Assembly (NCBI GenBank): GCA_938008415.1
Contig: CALLKI010000039.1
Coordinates: 1 to 64,000 of the forward strand
DNA length: 64,000 nucleotides
Reading direction: 5' to 3'
Origin: an uncultured Luteimonas sp.
GTDB lineage: Bacteria; Pseudomonadota; Gammaproteobacteria; Xanthomonadales; Xanthomonadaceae
Under the pieces are notes generated by a model. That model saw nothing but the letters and a program-made list of their open reading frames with translations, ran no database searches and had not been told where the DNA came from. Each line of letters starts with the position of its first letter. The first letter of the stretch is position 1. Positions 26,916 to 34,259 of this stretch are shown piece by piece. The position numbers and the translations under genes are program-made.

Positions 26916-28085
26916 ATGATCACCTGGGCCCTGGCGGCAGCGCTGGCGGCCGGAGGCACCCCCCCGGCGCCCGGACTCTCCCCGGAAACTCCCCCGGCCG
27001 TAGCCGTACACGTCATCCCCGCGCACGTGGATGCGATCCCCGGGCCGGGCGACATCCTTGCCATCCCGCCGGAACTGCGCGCCTGGTTCCACGAGGCGGT
27101 GGTGTCGCGGGGCAGCACGCCCCACCGCAGGCTGGAACTGATGATGTCCTTCGTCTTCGGCGAAGACGGGCTGGGCATGGGCTATGACGCCGATGCCACC
27201 CACACCGTCGAGGAGTCCTGGCGTACCCGCAAGGCGAACTGCCTCGGCTTCACCCTGCTCACCCTGGCACTGGCCAGGGAAGCGGGGCTGGATGCCTATG
27301 CGCAGTACATCGACGAAGTCCTGAGCTGGCACCAGCAGGACAGCAACGTGGTCCAGAGCAACCACGTCAACCTCGGCATCCGCATCCACCAGAGCCTCTA
27401 CACCGTGGACGTTGCATCGGACGTGGTGCTGGCACGCACCCTGCCGACGAAGCTGCCGGATGAACAGCTGATCGCGCTGTACTACAGCAACCGCGCGATG
27501 GAGCAGGTCATGGCCGGCGACATCAAAGCCGCACGGCCGTACATCGAGCGTGCCCTGGAACTGGCCCCCGGGTTCGCCGACATCTGGAACAACGCCGGCG
27601 TCATCCACCTGCGCAATGGCGACGCGGCCGCCGCCGAGGCCGCCTACACCCGTGCCCTCGACATCGACCCGAGGCACACCGGTGCCCTGTTCAACCTCGC
27701 GCGGGTCTACGAGCGCCGCGGCATGACCGCCAAGGCCGGCAAGCTGCACCGGCGCATCGAATCGGTGCTGCGCAACAACCCCTTCCACCACTTCGTGAAG
27801 GGGACGGAAGCGGAAAACGCCGGCGACTTCGCCATGGCGGTGCAGCACTACCGGCGCGCGATCCGCCTGCATGGCGGGGAACACCGCTTCCATTATGCGC
27901 TGGCCCGCGCCTGCGCCCGGCTTGGACGCCTCGAGGAGGCGCGCGACGCCCTGGTCGAAGCCATCCGTCTGGGCGGCAACCGCGACCGCGACCTCTACCA
28001 GGCCAAGCTCGATGCCCTCGGGGCCCGCGGCCTCGCGCCCCACCCGGGGGCGTCAGGACGACGCCGCCCGCCAGGCATCCAGTAG
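26916..28085 (+). CDS. Transglutaminase-like/TPR protein
   Basis: 389 residues: a short N-terminal hydrophobic stretch that may be a signal peptide, a transglutaminase-like cysteine-protease fold (RKANCLGFTLL, Cys109; later His in the QSNHVNLGI segment), then four to five TPR units over about 185-370. Probably periplasmic, holding protein partners; catalysis is uncertain. GGAGG lies eight bases before the ATG. A TAGGCTGGAC sequence at 26877 resembles the one in front of the candidate small RNA at 33045 and may be a -10 region. The last 33 bp overlap the convergent epimerase gene. Confidence 0.82.
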   Translation: MITWALAAALAAGGTPPAPGLSPETPPAVAVHVIPAHVDAIPGPGDILAIPPELRAWFHEAVVSRGSTPHRRLELMMSFVFGEDGLGMGYDADATHTVEESWRTRKANCLGFTLLTLALAREAGLDAYAQYIDEVLSWHQQDSNVVQSNHVNLGIRIHQSLYTVDVASDVVLARTLPTKLPDEQLIALYYSNRAMEQVMAGDIKAARPYIERALELAPGFADIWNNAGVIHLRNGDAAAAEAAYTRALDIDPRHTGALFNLARVYERRGMTAKAGKLHRRIESVLRNNPFHHFVKGTEAENAGDFAMAVQHYRRAIRLHGGEHRFHYALARACARLGRLEEARDALVEAIRLGGNRDRDLYQAKLDALGARGLAPHPGASGRRRPPGIQ

Positions 28086-29198
28086 CTCGCGCTCCCGTTC
28101 GCGCGAGGGGCCGGCGTTGAGCTTCGCCTGGCGCTCCACCGGCAGGCCGCGGAACCACGCGAGCAGGTCGGAGACGGTGGTGGCCAACGGCCGGAACGTC
28201 AGCCCCGCCGCGATCGCGCGCGCATTGCTGACCGCGCCGTAACCCGCGTACGGGCCGGCCCTGGAGGACACCCAGATCGGGAACTCCCCGAGCGCGCCCT
28301 GGCGCTCCAGGAACTCCGCGGGCACGTGGGTGAAGCGGACCGGCCCGCCGGTCACCGCATGGCATCCGTGCACCATCGCGTCCGTGCCGAGCACGTAGTC
28401 CGGGCCGCAGGCGTTGAAGGTGCCGGTGGTGCCGTTCTCGGCCAGGCGGACCACCCATTCGGCGAGGTCGCGGGCATCGACGACCTGCACCGGATCGCTG
28501 CCGTCGCCCGGCACCAGCACTTCCCCGCCCTGCGCGATCCGGTGCGGCCAGTAGGTGAAGCGGTCGGTGTCGTCACGCGGGCCCACGATGTAGCCCGGGC
28601 GGACGATGGTCACGCGGTCGCCGAACCATTTGCGCGCCTCGGCCTCGCTCAGCGCCTTGAGCGGACCATAGAGGTTCTCGATGTCGGCCAGCAGGGTCTC
28701 GCGGGTCTCGACCATCGGATCGCGCCCGCGGTACTGCGCCAGCGGCGCGTCCTCGGTGATGCCGGGCTTCGACCCGTCGGCATAGACCGAGATCGTGGAG
28801 ATGAAGATGTAATGGCCGACGTTGCCGGCCAGCACGCGGCCCGCGTCGCGTACCCAGAAAGGCAGCGAGGTGGGATTGTCGATGCAGACGTCCCACCTGC
28901 GGCCCCTGAGCGACCCGAGGTCGCCGGTGTTGCGGTCGCCAAACAGCTGCTCCACCTCCCCCGGCCACTCCGGGGACGGCCGCCGGCCGCGGTTGAACAG
29001 GGTGATCCGGTGCCCGCGCGCGAGCGCGTACTGCACCTGGAAGGGCCCGGTGAAGCCGGTGCCCCCGAGGATCAGGATGTCGAGCGGCCGTTCCGCGCGC
29101 CCCACGTCACCCGCGGACGGTGAAGCGGTCGCCGGGATGGAGGCGGAAACGGCGGCGAGCGCGCCGAACTTGAGCAGGTCGCGTCGGGTGGTGCGCAT
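28053..29198 (-). CDS. NAD-dependent epimerase/dehydratase with Tat signal
   Basis: 381 residues. The N-terminus TRRDLLKFGALAAVSA is a twin-arginine type signal, so the folded protein is probably exported. A Rossmann domain follows with GGTGFTG (about 46-52). The usual SDR triad is partly visible: the segment around STISVYADG, and YGPLKALSE in place of a strict YxxxK, with Tyr and Lys four residues apart. The ATG at 29198 directly precedes the signal. Function unknown; an exported NAD-binding SDR is uncommon. Confidence 0.8.
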   Translation of the reverse strand: MRTTRRDLLKFGALAAVSASIPATASPSAGDVGRAERPLDILILGGTGFTGPFQVQYALARGHRITLFNRGRRPSPEWPGEVEQLFGDRNTGDLGSLRGRRWDVCIDNPTSLPFWVRDAGRVLAGNVGHYIFISTISVYADGSKPGITEDAPLAQYRGRDPMVETRETLLADIENLYGPLKALSEAEARKWFGDRVTIVRPGYIVGPRDDTDRFTYWPHRIAQGGEVLVPGDGSDPVQVVDARDLAEWVVRLAENGTTGTFNACGPDYVLGTDAMVHGCHAVTGGPVRFTHVPAEFLERQGALGEFPIWVSSRAGPYAGYGAVSNARAIAAGLTFRPLATTVSDLLAWFRGLPVERQAKLNAGPSRERERELLDAWRAASS

Positions 29199-29300
29199 GG
29201 CATGGCTCCGGTCGGGTTCCAGCCGCAGTCTTGCACCCTCCCCGTCGCGGGCGCGCATGACGGAAGTCCCGTCCTCCGTCGGGCGCGCAGGGAGCCCGGA

Positions 29301-29654
29301 TCAGCCGGCCGGCATCGCGGCCGTCACCACGATCTCCACCTTCCAGCCCGGATCGGCCAGCCGTGACTCGACCGTCGCGCGCGCCGGCGCCATGCCCGGC
29401 ACCACCCAAGCATCCCAGGCGCGGTTCATGCCCTCGAAGTCGGCCATGTCGGCCAGGTAGACCTGGGCGCGGAGGATCCGGGTCTTGTCGGTACCACAGC
29501 GCGCCAGCAGCGCGTCGATCTCGGCCAGCACCTCGCGGGTCTGGGTCCCGATGTCGGCACCCGGCGTGAGCGGCACCTGGCCCGCGAGATACGCCACCCC
29601 GTTGTGGATGACGGCCTCGGACATGCGGTCGCCCGCGTCGATGCGCTGGATCAT
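29301..29654 (-). CDS. RidA family protein
   Basis: 117 residues of the RidA/YjgF family, trimeric enamine/imine deaminases of the cytoplasm. The family arginine is in the RILRAQVYLADM segment, and the conserved C-terminal block PARATVESRLADPGWKVEI is clear. It deviates somewhat from archetypal RidA and may belong to a Rid1-7 subgroup. It is the only gene between the epimerase and a short gene-poor stretch. Confidence 0.88.
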   Translation of the reverse strand: MIQRIDAGDRMSEAVIHNGVAYLAGQVPLTPGADIGTQTREVLAEIDALLARCGTDKTRILRAQVYLADMADFEGMNRAWDAWVVPGMAPARATVESRLADPGWKVEIVVTAAMPAG

Positions 29655-29724
29655 GCTGCGTTTCTCCGTGTTCCTGCGAAGGGGCGGGAACGATACGCCA
29701 TCGGGCCCGCCGCGTGGAGCCGGG

Positions 29725-29832
29725 TCACGGCGTTTCCGGCTTCACCGGCCGTTCGATGCTGGTGAAGTGGCCGGCGGACATGGCATCGCGCACCGGCCAG
29801 GTCTTCAGGGCCACCAGCACGTGCCTGCGCAT
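29725..29832 (-). CDS. Possible micro-protein (35 residues)
   Basis: A short frame starting MRRHVLVALKTWPVRDAM in the 211 bp between the LD-carboxypeptidase and ridA genes. Its composition looks more protein-like than the other frames, but there is no clear ribosome-binding site or known family. It could be a remnant of a larger gene. Confidence 0.2.
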   Translation of the reverse strand: MRRHVLVALKTWPVRDAMSAGHFTSIERPVKPETP

Positions 29833-29865
29833 GCGGTCCTGCCCCGCGCGCGGAACGGAACGCGG

Positions 29866-30900
29866 CTACGCGAACACCGGCTCGAGCAGCCGGAAGCCGC
29901 CGGCGTCGGCATCCATCTCGACCAGGCCGCCCACCGGCACGATGAACTGCCGCGGGATGTGGCCGATCATCGCGCCAGTGTAGGCCGGGATGCCCAGCGG
30001 CCGGATGTAGTCCTCCACGACCTGGCGCACGGTCAGCGAACCGTAGCCGTTGCCGGGATCGCAGTCCGTGCACTCGCCGAAGATGAAGCCGGCAAGGTGG
30101 TCGAGCGCGCCCATCAGCTTCAGCGTGCTGAACATGCGATCGATCCTGTAAGGCGCTTCCGACACGTCCTCGAGGAACAGGATCTTCCCGCGGAAATCCG
30201 GCAGGTACGGCGAGCCGGCCAGCGCGGTGAGCACGGTGAGGTTGCCCCCGACTAGCTCGCCGCGCGCCCTGCCGCCGGTGATGGTGATGGTGCGGTTGCG
30301 CCGCGGCACCAGGTCGTCGCCGCGCTCGGGCTGGTTGTGGTATTCCACCAGCTCCCGGTCCAGGAACACGCGCCGGAACTGGTCGGCGTTGAAGCTGTTC
30401 CAGCGGCTGGTGCCGGTCGGCCCGTGGAAGGTGACCAGGCCGGTCTTCGCGTGGATCGCGCAGTGCAGCGCGGTGATGTCGGAATAGCCGAGCAGTACCT
30501 TCGGGTCGCGCCGGATCGCGTCGTAGTCGATCAGCGGCAGCAGCCGCGCCGCCCCCGACCCGCCACGCGCGCAGACCACGGCGCGGACCTCCGGGTCCGC
30601 GAACGCGGCGTTGAGGTCCCCGGCGCGCGCCGCGTCGTCACCGGCCAGGTGGCCCCAGCGTCCGGCGGCATGGCGGCCGATCCGGACCCGGAAGCCGAGC
30701 GCCTCGAGCACTTCCCGCGCGATCTGCAGGTCGAACGGTTCCTCGAGCGCACCCGAGGGGCTGACCAGCGCCACCAGGTCGCCGCGCCCGAGTGGCGCCG
30801 GCAGCAGGCGTCCGCCGCGCCGGGCCGCCCCTCCCGGGAATGGCAGGCCTGCGGCGCAGGCCGCGAGCATCGAGCCGATGAGGAATTGCCGCCGGTCCAT
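29866..30900 (-). CDS. LD-carboxypeptidase (S66 family)
   Basis: 344 residues with a Tat-like N-terminus (DRRQFLIGSMLAACA), suggesting export. The S66 fold is evident (VALVSPSG, ARGGSGAARLLP at 111-122, GYSDITALH at 138-146, GGNLTVL). Family members cut the L,D bond of the tetrapeptide in recycled peptidoglycan. After the conserved RGG-x-G the sequence is Ala-Ala, where many members have the nucleophilic Ser; the only nearby Ser is Ser115, so activity is uncertain. The start at 30900 is chosen because it opens the signal sequence. Confidence 0.83.
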   Translation of the reverse strand: MDRRQFLIGSMLAACAAGLPFPGGAARRGGRLLPAPLGRGDLVALVSPSGALEEPFDLQIAREVLEALGFRVRIGRHAAGRWGHLAGDDAARAGDLNAAFADPEVRAVVCARGGSGAARLLPLIDYDAIRRDPKVLLGYSDITALHCAIHAKTGLVTFHGPTGTSRWNSFNADQFRRVFLDRELVEYHNQPERGDDLVPRRNRTITITGGRARGELVGGNLTVLTALAGSPYLPDFRGKILFLEDVSEAPYRIDRMFSTLKLMGALDHLAGFIFGECTDCDPGNGYGSLTVRQVVEDYIRPLGIPAYTGAMIGHIPRQFIVPVGGLVEMDADAGGFRLLEPVFA

Positions 30901-31062
30901 GTCTGCATCCGTCGCTGGGAACCGGCGCAGGTTACCCAAAACCGGCGGCATGGACACGGCAATCCGGCGCCGGCATCCCGGCCGGACGTGCAACCCCGGT
31001 CATTGCGCCCGCGCCACGCCCGCGCGAGCATGCCCGTACGGCCATCTACAGCTCCGCCCGCC

Positions 31063-31515
31063 ATGATCGCCGACCTGCTCCTCGCAGCCGCCCACCATGT
31101 CCTGGTCTTCGGCCTCGTCGCCATGCTGGTCGCGGAATCGGTGCTGCTGCACCAGCCGTTCGACGGCACCGTGGCGCGCCGCCTGGCCCGCATCGACGCC
31201 GGCTACGGCCTTTGCGCCGGGCTCCTGCTCGCCGTCGGCGCGCTGCGCGTGCTGTACGGCGTGAAGAGCTGGTACTTCTACCTGCACAACCCCTGGTTCC
31301 ACGCCAAGCTCGGGCTGTTCCTGCTGGCCGGCCTGCTGTCGATCGTCCCCACCCTGCGCTACCTGCGCTGGCGCAGGGCCTGGCGGGAGGACCCGGGCTT
31401 CCTGCCCACCCCCGGGGAACTCGCCCGGGTGCGCGGCCTGGTGCGGCTGCAGCTGGTCCTGCTCGCCGCGGTCTTCGTGCTCGCCGCGGCCGTGGCCCGC
31501 TACGGCGGCTTCTGA
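31063..31515 (+). CDS. DUF2214 membrane protein
   Basis: 150 residues, four membrane segments, inner membrane. The blocks HHVLVFGLVAMLVAES and the ending LVLLAAVFVLAAAVARYG are typical of DUF2214. No function is known for the family. The gene ends 44 bp before the tRNA and is divergent from the LD-carboxypeptidase gene. Confidence 0.85.
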   Translation: MIADLLLAAAHHVLVFGLVAMLVAESVLLHQPFDGTVARRLARIDAGYGLCAGLLLAVGALRVLYGVKSWYFYLHNPWFHAKLGLFLLAGLLSIVPTLRYLRWRRAWREDPGFLPTPGELARVRGLVRLQLVLLAAVFVLAAAVARYGGF

Positions 31516-31543
31516 AGCCCCGGGCGGCTCCCGGCATTCCGGC

Positions 31544-31549
31544 TATACT
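31544..31549 (+). promoter_or_regulatory. -10 element of the tRNA-Leu promoter
   Basis: TATACT, 10 bp before the mature tRNA 5' end and a 5/6 match to the sigma-70 -10 consensus. No convincing -35 box is seen in the GC-rich sequence before it. Confidence 0.5.
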
Positions 31550-31559
31550 TCCCGCCCAC

Positions 31560-31645
31560 GCCGAAGTGGCGGAACTGGTAGACGCAGCGGACTCAAAATC
31601 CGCCGCCCCCAAAGCGTGTGGGTTCGAGTCCCACCTTCGGCACCA
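31560..31645 (+). tRNA. tRNA-Leu (anticodon CAA)
   Basis: 86 nt. The acceptor stem GCCGAAG pairs with CTTCGGC and is followed by an encoded ACCA end. The anticodon arm GCGGA-CTCAAAA-TCCGC gives anticodon CAA, reading UUG. The long variable arm marks a class II tRNA. The T arm contains GGTTCGAGTCC. A strong terminator follows 15 bp later, so it is a single-gene transcript. Confidence 0.97.
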
Positions 31646-31659
31646 GGATGCAACGCACC

Positions 31660-31695
31660 CGAAGCCGGGGCCCCATGGGGCCCCGGCTTCGTTTT
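31660..31695 (+). terminator. Rho-independent terminator of tRNA-Leu
   Basis: An almost uninterrupted palindrome of 32 bp (stem CGAAGCCGGGGCCCC with its complement, centre AT) followed by TTTTGC. Confidence 0.85.
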
Positions 31696-31757
31696 GCGCC
31701 CGCTTTCCCTTCTCCGTGACATCCCTGTTCCGCGCGGTACAGCCCGGCAGGGAAGCC

Positions 31758-32954
31758 ATGGCGACCGAAGGCTGGCGTGATGACGGCCCCGCCGTCGCGC
31801 GCGCCGTGTCCGGGGAATGCGACGGCGGCGTGGCCTTCGCGCCCGGCGATGCCACGCCTGCGGCGGCCACCCGCATCCCCCTCGTCGTCGAGGAGACCCG
31901 CTTCGGGAACGACGGCCTGTCGCTGCGAGGACGCCTGGTGCTGCCCGCGGATGCCACCACGGCCCCACCGCTCGCCGTGCTGGTGCATGGTTCGGAGAGA
32001 TCGTCTGCCGTGGACGGCGATGCCATGCAGTACCTGCTCCCGGCGCAGGGCGTGGCCGTGTTCGTCTACGACAAGCGCGGCACCGGCGGCTCCAGTGGCG
32101 AGTACACGCAGGATTTCCACGCCCTCGCCGGCGACGCCGTCGCCGCGCTGCAAACCGCCCGCCGCATGCGCCCGGGCGGCTTCCCGCGCGCCGGTTACGT
32201 CGGTGCCAGCCAGGGCGGCTGGGTCGCGCCGCTGGCCGCGTCGCGCTCGGATGCGGACTACGTCGTGGCGTTGTACGGGCTTGCCGAAGGACCGCTGGCC
32301 GAGGACCGCGAGCAGGTTGCGGACGACCTCCGCGCCAGGGGACATGACGAAGCCGTTCTGGCGAAGGCACGGGAAGTCACCGATGCCACCGCGATGCTGA
32401 TGGCCTCGGGCTTCACCCGCGGCTTCGACGAACTGGACGCCGTCCGCAGGAAATATGGGCACGAGCCATGGTTCGCCGACATCCGCGGCGAGTTCTCCGG
32501 CGAACTGCTCGGCATCCCGGCCTGGATGCCGCGCTGGCTGGTACGCAGGGTCGCGGCATCGCGCAGCGTCGGCACCAGCTGGGAACACGATCCCCTGCCC
32601 GTCCTGGAAGGCCTGGCCGTGCCGCAACTGTGGGTGATCGCCGAGGACGACCTGGAGGCTCCTCCCACGGAAACGCTGCGCCGCATCCGCGCGCTGCAGG
32701 CGCGTGGGCGACCGGTCGACCTTGCGGTGTTCCCCGGCACGGACCACGGCATGCGCGAATACGAACCGGCCGCGGACGGCTCGCGCATCCACCTGCGCCA
32801 GGCGGACGGCTACTACGCACTGGTCGCGGACTGGATCGCGCAACGCCCGCCCGCTGCCGCATATGGCGCCGCACGCGTCGAACGCGGTCGCACCGCAGGA
32901 ACAATGGGCAGAACCGTGGAAACGGAAGAAAGCGGGCCCGTGGCCGGGGAGTGA
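31758..32954 (+). CDS. Alpha/beta hydrolase (S33/S9-like)
   Basis: 398 residues of an alpha/beta-hydrolase. The oxyanion HGS (VLVHGSERSS) is followed by DKRGTGGSSG, the nucleophile elbow GASQGG, an acid in AEDDLEAPP, and His in GTDHGM. No signal peptide is visible from this start. The ATG at 31758 follows GGGAAG; a GTG about 40 bp upstream would add a short N-terminus. The last 40 residues are an Arg/Glu-rich tail. Substrate unknown, probably an ester or peptide. Confidence 0.83.
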   Translation: MATEGWRDDGPAVARAVSGECDGGVAFAPGDATPAAATRIPLVVEETRFGNDGLSLRGRLVLPADATTAPPLAVLVHGSERSSAVDGDAMQYLLPAQGVAVFVYDKRGTGGSSGEYTQDFHALAGDAVAALQTARRMRPGGFPRAGYVGASQGGWVAPLAASRSDADYVVALYGLAEGPLAEDREQVADDLRARGHDEAVLAKAREVTDATAMLMASGFTRGFDELDAVRRKYGHEPWFADIRGEFSGELLGIPAWMPRWLVRRVAASRSVGTSWEHDPLPVLEGLAVPQLWVIAEDDLEAPPTETLRRIRALQARGRPVDLAVFPGTDHGMREYEPAADGSRIHLRQADGYYALVADWIAQRPPAAAYGAARVERGRTAGTMGRTVETEESGPVAGE

Positions 32955-33017
32955 CCCGCGGGCGCGTCGGCCGGCCGCGGCGCGACATCACGCGCCAGCC
33001 GACGGACGGTCGATTTC

Positions 33018-33050
33018 TTGACGCGCGGGTAACAATGCCGGCAGTAGGCT
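33018..33050 (+). promoter_or_regulatory. Possible promoter of the structured small RNA
   Basis: TTGACG at 33018-33023 and TAGGCT at 33045-33050. The spacing of 21 bp is longer than usual, so only one of the two may be used. TAGGCT sits 6 bp before the first stem of the RNA, and the same TAGGCTGGAC string is found in front of the TPR gene at 26877. Confidence 0.3.
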
Positions 33051-33055
33051 GGACC

Positions 33056-33154
33056 TGTCGAAGGAAAAGCCGGAACGGCACAAGCCCGAAGGCGATCTCT
33101 TCGACAAGGAAGGCCCGGCCGGACGGGGAAACCCGTCAGACCGGGCTTTCTGTT
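33056..33154 (+). ncRNA. Candidate structured small RNA with its own terminator
   Basis: About 99 nt in the 181 bp between two convergent genes. An 8-bp closing stem (TGTCGAAG 33056-33063 with CTTCGACA 33099-33106) encloses two small hairpins, GCCG-GAA-CGGC (33069-33079) and GCC-CGAA-GGC (33084-33093). Then comes a terminator-like hairpin: outer stem GCCCGG (33113-33118) with CCGGGC (33141-33146), inner stem GACGGG-GAAA-CCCGTC (33122-33137), tail TTTCTGTT. GGA triplets recur in loops and single strands (33064, 33072, 33108, 33121), reminiscent of CsrA/RsmA-binding RNAs. There is no plus-strand gene downstream to make it a riboswitch. The 3' end overlaps the stop of the minus-strand gene. Confidence 0.5.
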
Positions 33155-33633
33155 CGCGCCGTCCGCACCGGATCCGGCCAGGGCCACCAGCCGCGCCCGG
33201 TCAGCGCGTAGCGGTCCGCAGCGCGCTCGAAGCGGTTGCGCACGCTGATGCCACCGCACAGGAAGTACAGCGGCAGGAACAGCGGCCCCAACACCATGTA
33301 CTGGTAGACGTGCGCGCGCTCGTGGTCGCCGAGCACGATCTCGGGTTCCTCGCACAGGCCGGCCCGGTGCGCGTAGGTGCGGCATCCGGTCTGCAGCGAC
33401 TCGCCGGTGTGCAGGATCACGTTGCCGAGCGTGAGCGCCCCGCCCGGCCCCCACGGGAAACGCCGGAACACCAGTGCAGGCGCTTCAGGGCCGACGCCCA
33501 CCCGCGCGCCGAAGGCCAAGCCCGCCAGCCCCGCGACCAGGCCCGGCAGCGTGTTCGGCAGTGTCCAGACGATCCCTGCCAGCAACGCCAGCAATCGTAC
33601 GGCTCGAGGTTGCGGCACGGCCTCCCCGCTCAC
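33136..33633 (-). CDS. Membrane protein with HExxH motif
   Basis: 165 residues: a hydrophobic N-terminal region (about 8-35), then a domain with LGDHERAHVYQYMVLGPLF containing HERAH, an HExxH zinc-protease type motif, followed by a second hydrophobic segment and RFERAADRYAL. I do not recognise a characterised family; it may be a small membrane metallopeptidase or a degenerate relative. It begins at a GTG overlapping the TGA of the PspC gene (GTGA), so translation is probably coupled; another GTG five codons on is an alternative start. Its 3' end overlaps the candidate small RNA on the other strand. Confidence 0.7.
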   Translation of the reverse strand: MSGEAVPQPRAVRLLALLAGIVWTLPNTLPGLVAGLAGLAFGARVGVGPEAPALVFRRFPWGPGGALTLGNVILHTGESLQTGCRTYAHRAGLCEEPEIVLGDHERAHVYQYMVLGPLFLPLYFLCGGISVRNRFERAADRYALTGRGWWPWPDPVRTARTESPV

Positions 33634-33827
33634 TCGTCCCCTTCGGGCATCAGCAGCCAGAGCAGCAGGTAGAAAAGGATGCCGGGGAACGCCGCCGACA
33701 GCACCGACAACAGCACGTAGCCGACCCGGGTCCAGGTGGAGTTCCAGCCGAACCGCCGGGCGACGCCGCCGAGGACGCCGGCGAGGACGCGGTCGTTGAT
33801 GCTCCGGGTCAGTGCGGGCCGGCTCAT
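33630..33827 (-). CDS. PspC domain protein
   Basis: 65 residues, essentially one PspC domain (residues 8-58: INDRVLAGVLGGVARRFGW, then a membrane helix). E. coli PspC senses membrane stress in the phage-shock system, but no pspA or pspF lies nearby. It precedes the HExxH membrane protein in a two-gene unit with overlapping stop and start. Confidence 0.88.
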   Translation of the reverse strand: MSRPALTRSINDRVLAGVLGGVARRFGWNSTWTRVGYVLLSVLSAAFPGILFYLLLWLLMPEGDE

Positions 33828-33878
33828 GTCGCTCGCTCCCTCGCGTCCATCTGCCCCCCGAGTCTAGCGCAACGCATG

Positions 33879-34259
33879 TCACGTACCACTGCGGATCCCG
33901 GCAAGCCGTGCGCGGAACCAGTCCGCCGCCGGCTCCGGCCGCAGGTCCGGCGGGCAGCGGACCCGGTACGCCCGGCCGCTCACGCTGCTGAACGTCGCCG
34001 CGCGCTCGATGAACAGCTCCGCGGTCGGCGCCAGGCCGCGCCTGCGCAGCCATTCATGCTTGCGGCGGAGGTGTTCCTGCGCGCGATCCGCGCCGTACCA
34101 GCGGCCGTTGCGCTCGAACTCGCATCCGGATCCGGCAAGCGTCGCGATCAGCGCCTCGATCTCGGCCTGCGCCTCCGGCGTCGCCGGCTGCGCCCACGCG
34201 CACGCCGCGGCCACGCATGCCGCGAGCAGGATCGCAGCAGGGCGGCCACGGGCAGCCAT
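33879..34259 (-). CDS. DUF5329 family secreted protein
   Basis: 126 residues with a signal peptide (about 1-23, ending AWAQ). The body contains IEALIATLAGSGCEFERNG and YRVRCP with two cysteines that may pair in the periplasm. The family has no known function. Its ATG overlaps the phaC stop by one base (TGATG), so it is the last gene of the phaE-phaC unit and may be translated with it. Confidence 0.82.
   Translation of the reverse strand: MAARGRPAAILLAACVAAACAWAQPATPEAQAEIEALIATLAGSGCEFERNGRWYGADRAQEHLRRKHEWLRRRGLAPTAELFIERAATFSSVSGRAYRVRCPPDLRPEPAADWFRARLAGIRSGT

Noticed and set aside
31212..31757. Upstream extension of the alpha/beta hydrolase frame through the tRNA-Leu gene
   Set aside because: The translated stretch AELVDAADSKSAAPKACGFESH is the well-known false peptide of a tRNA-Leu gene; a terminator also lies between the tRNA and the hydrolase start.
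33056..33154. Reading the structured RNA as a riboswitch or as part of the minus-strand gene's 3' end only
   Set aside because: No plus-strand gene lies downstream. The closing stem and mini-hairpins lie outside the minus-strand coding region, so a simple terminator does not explain them.
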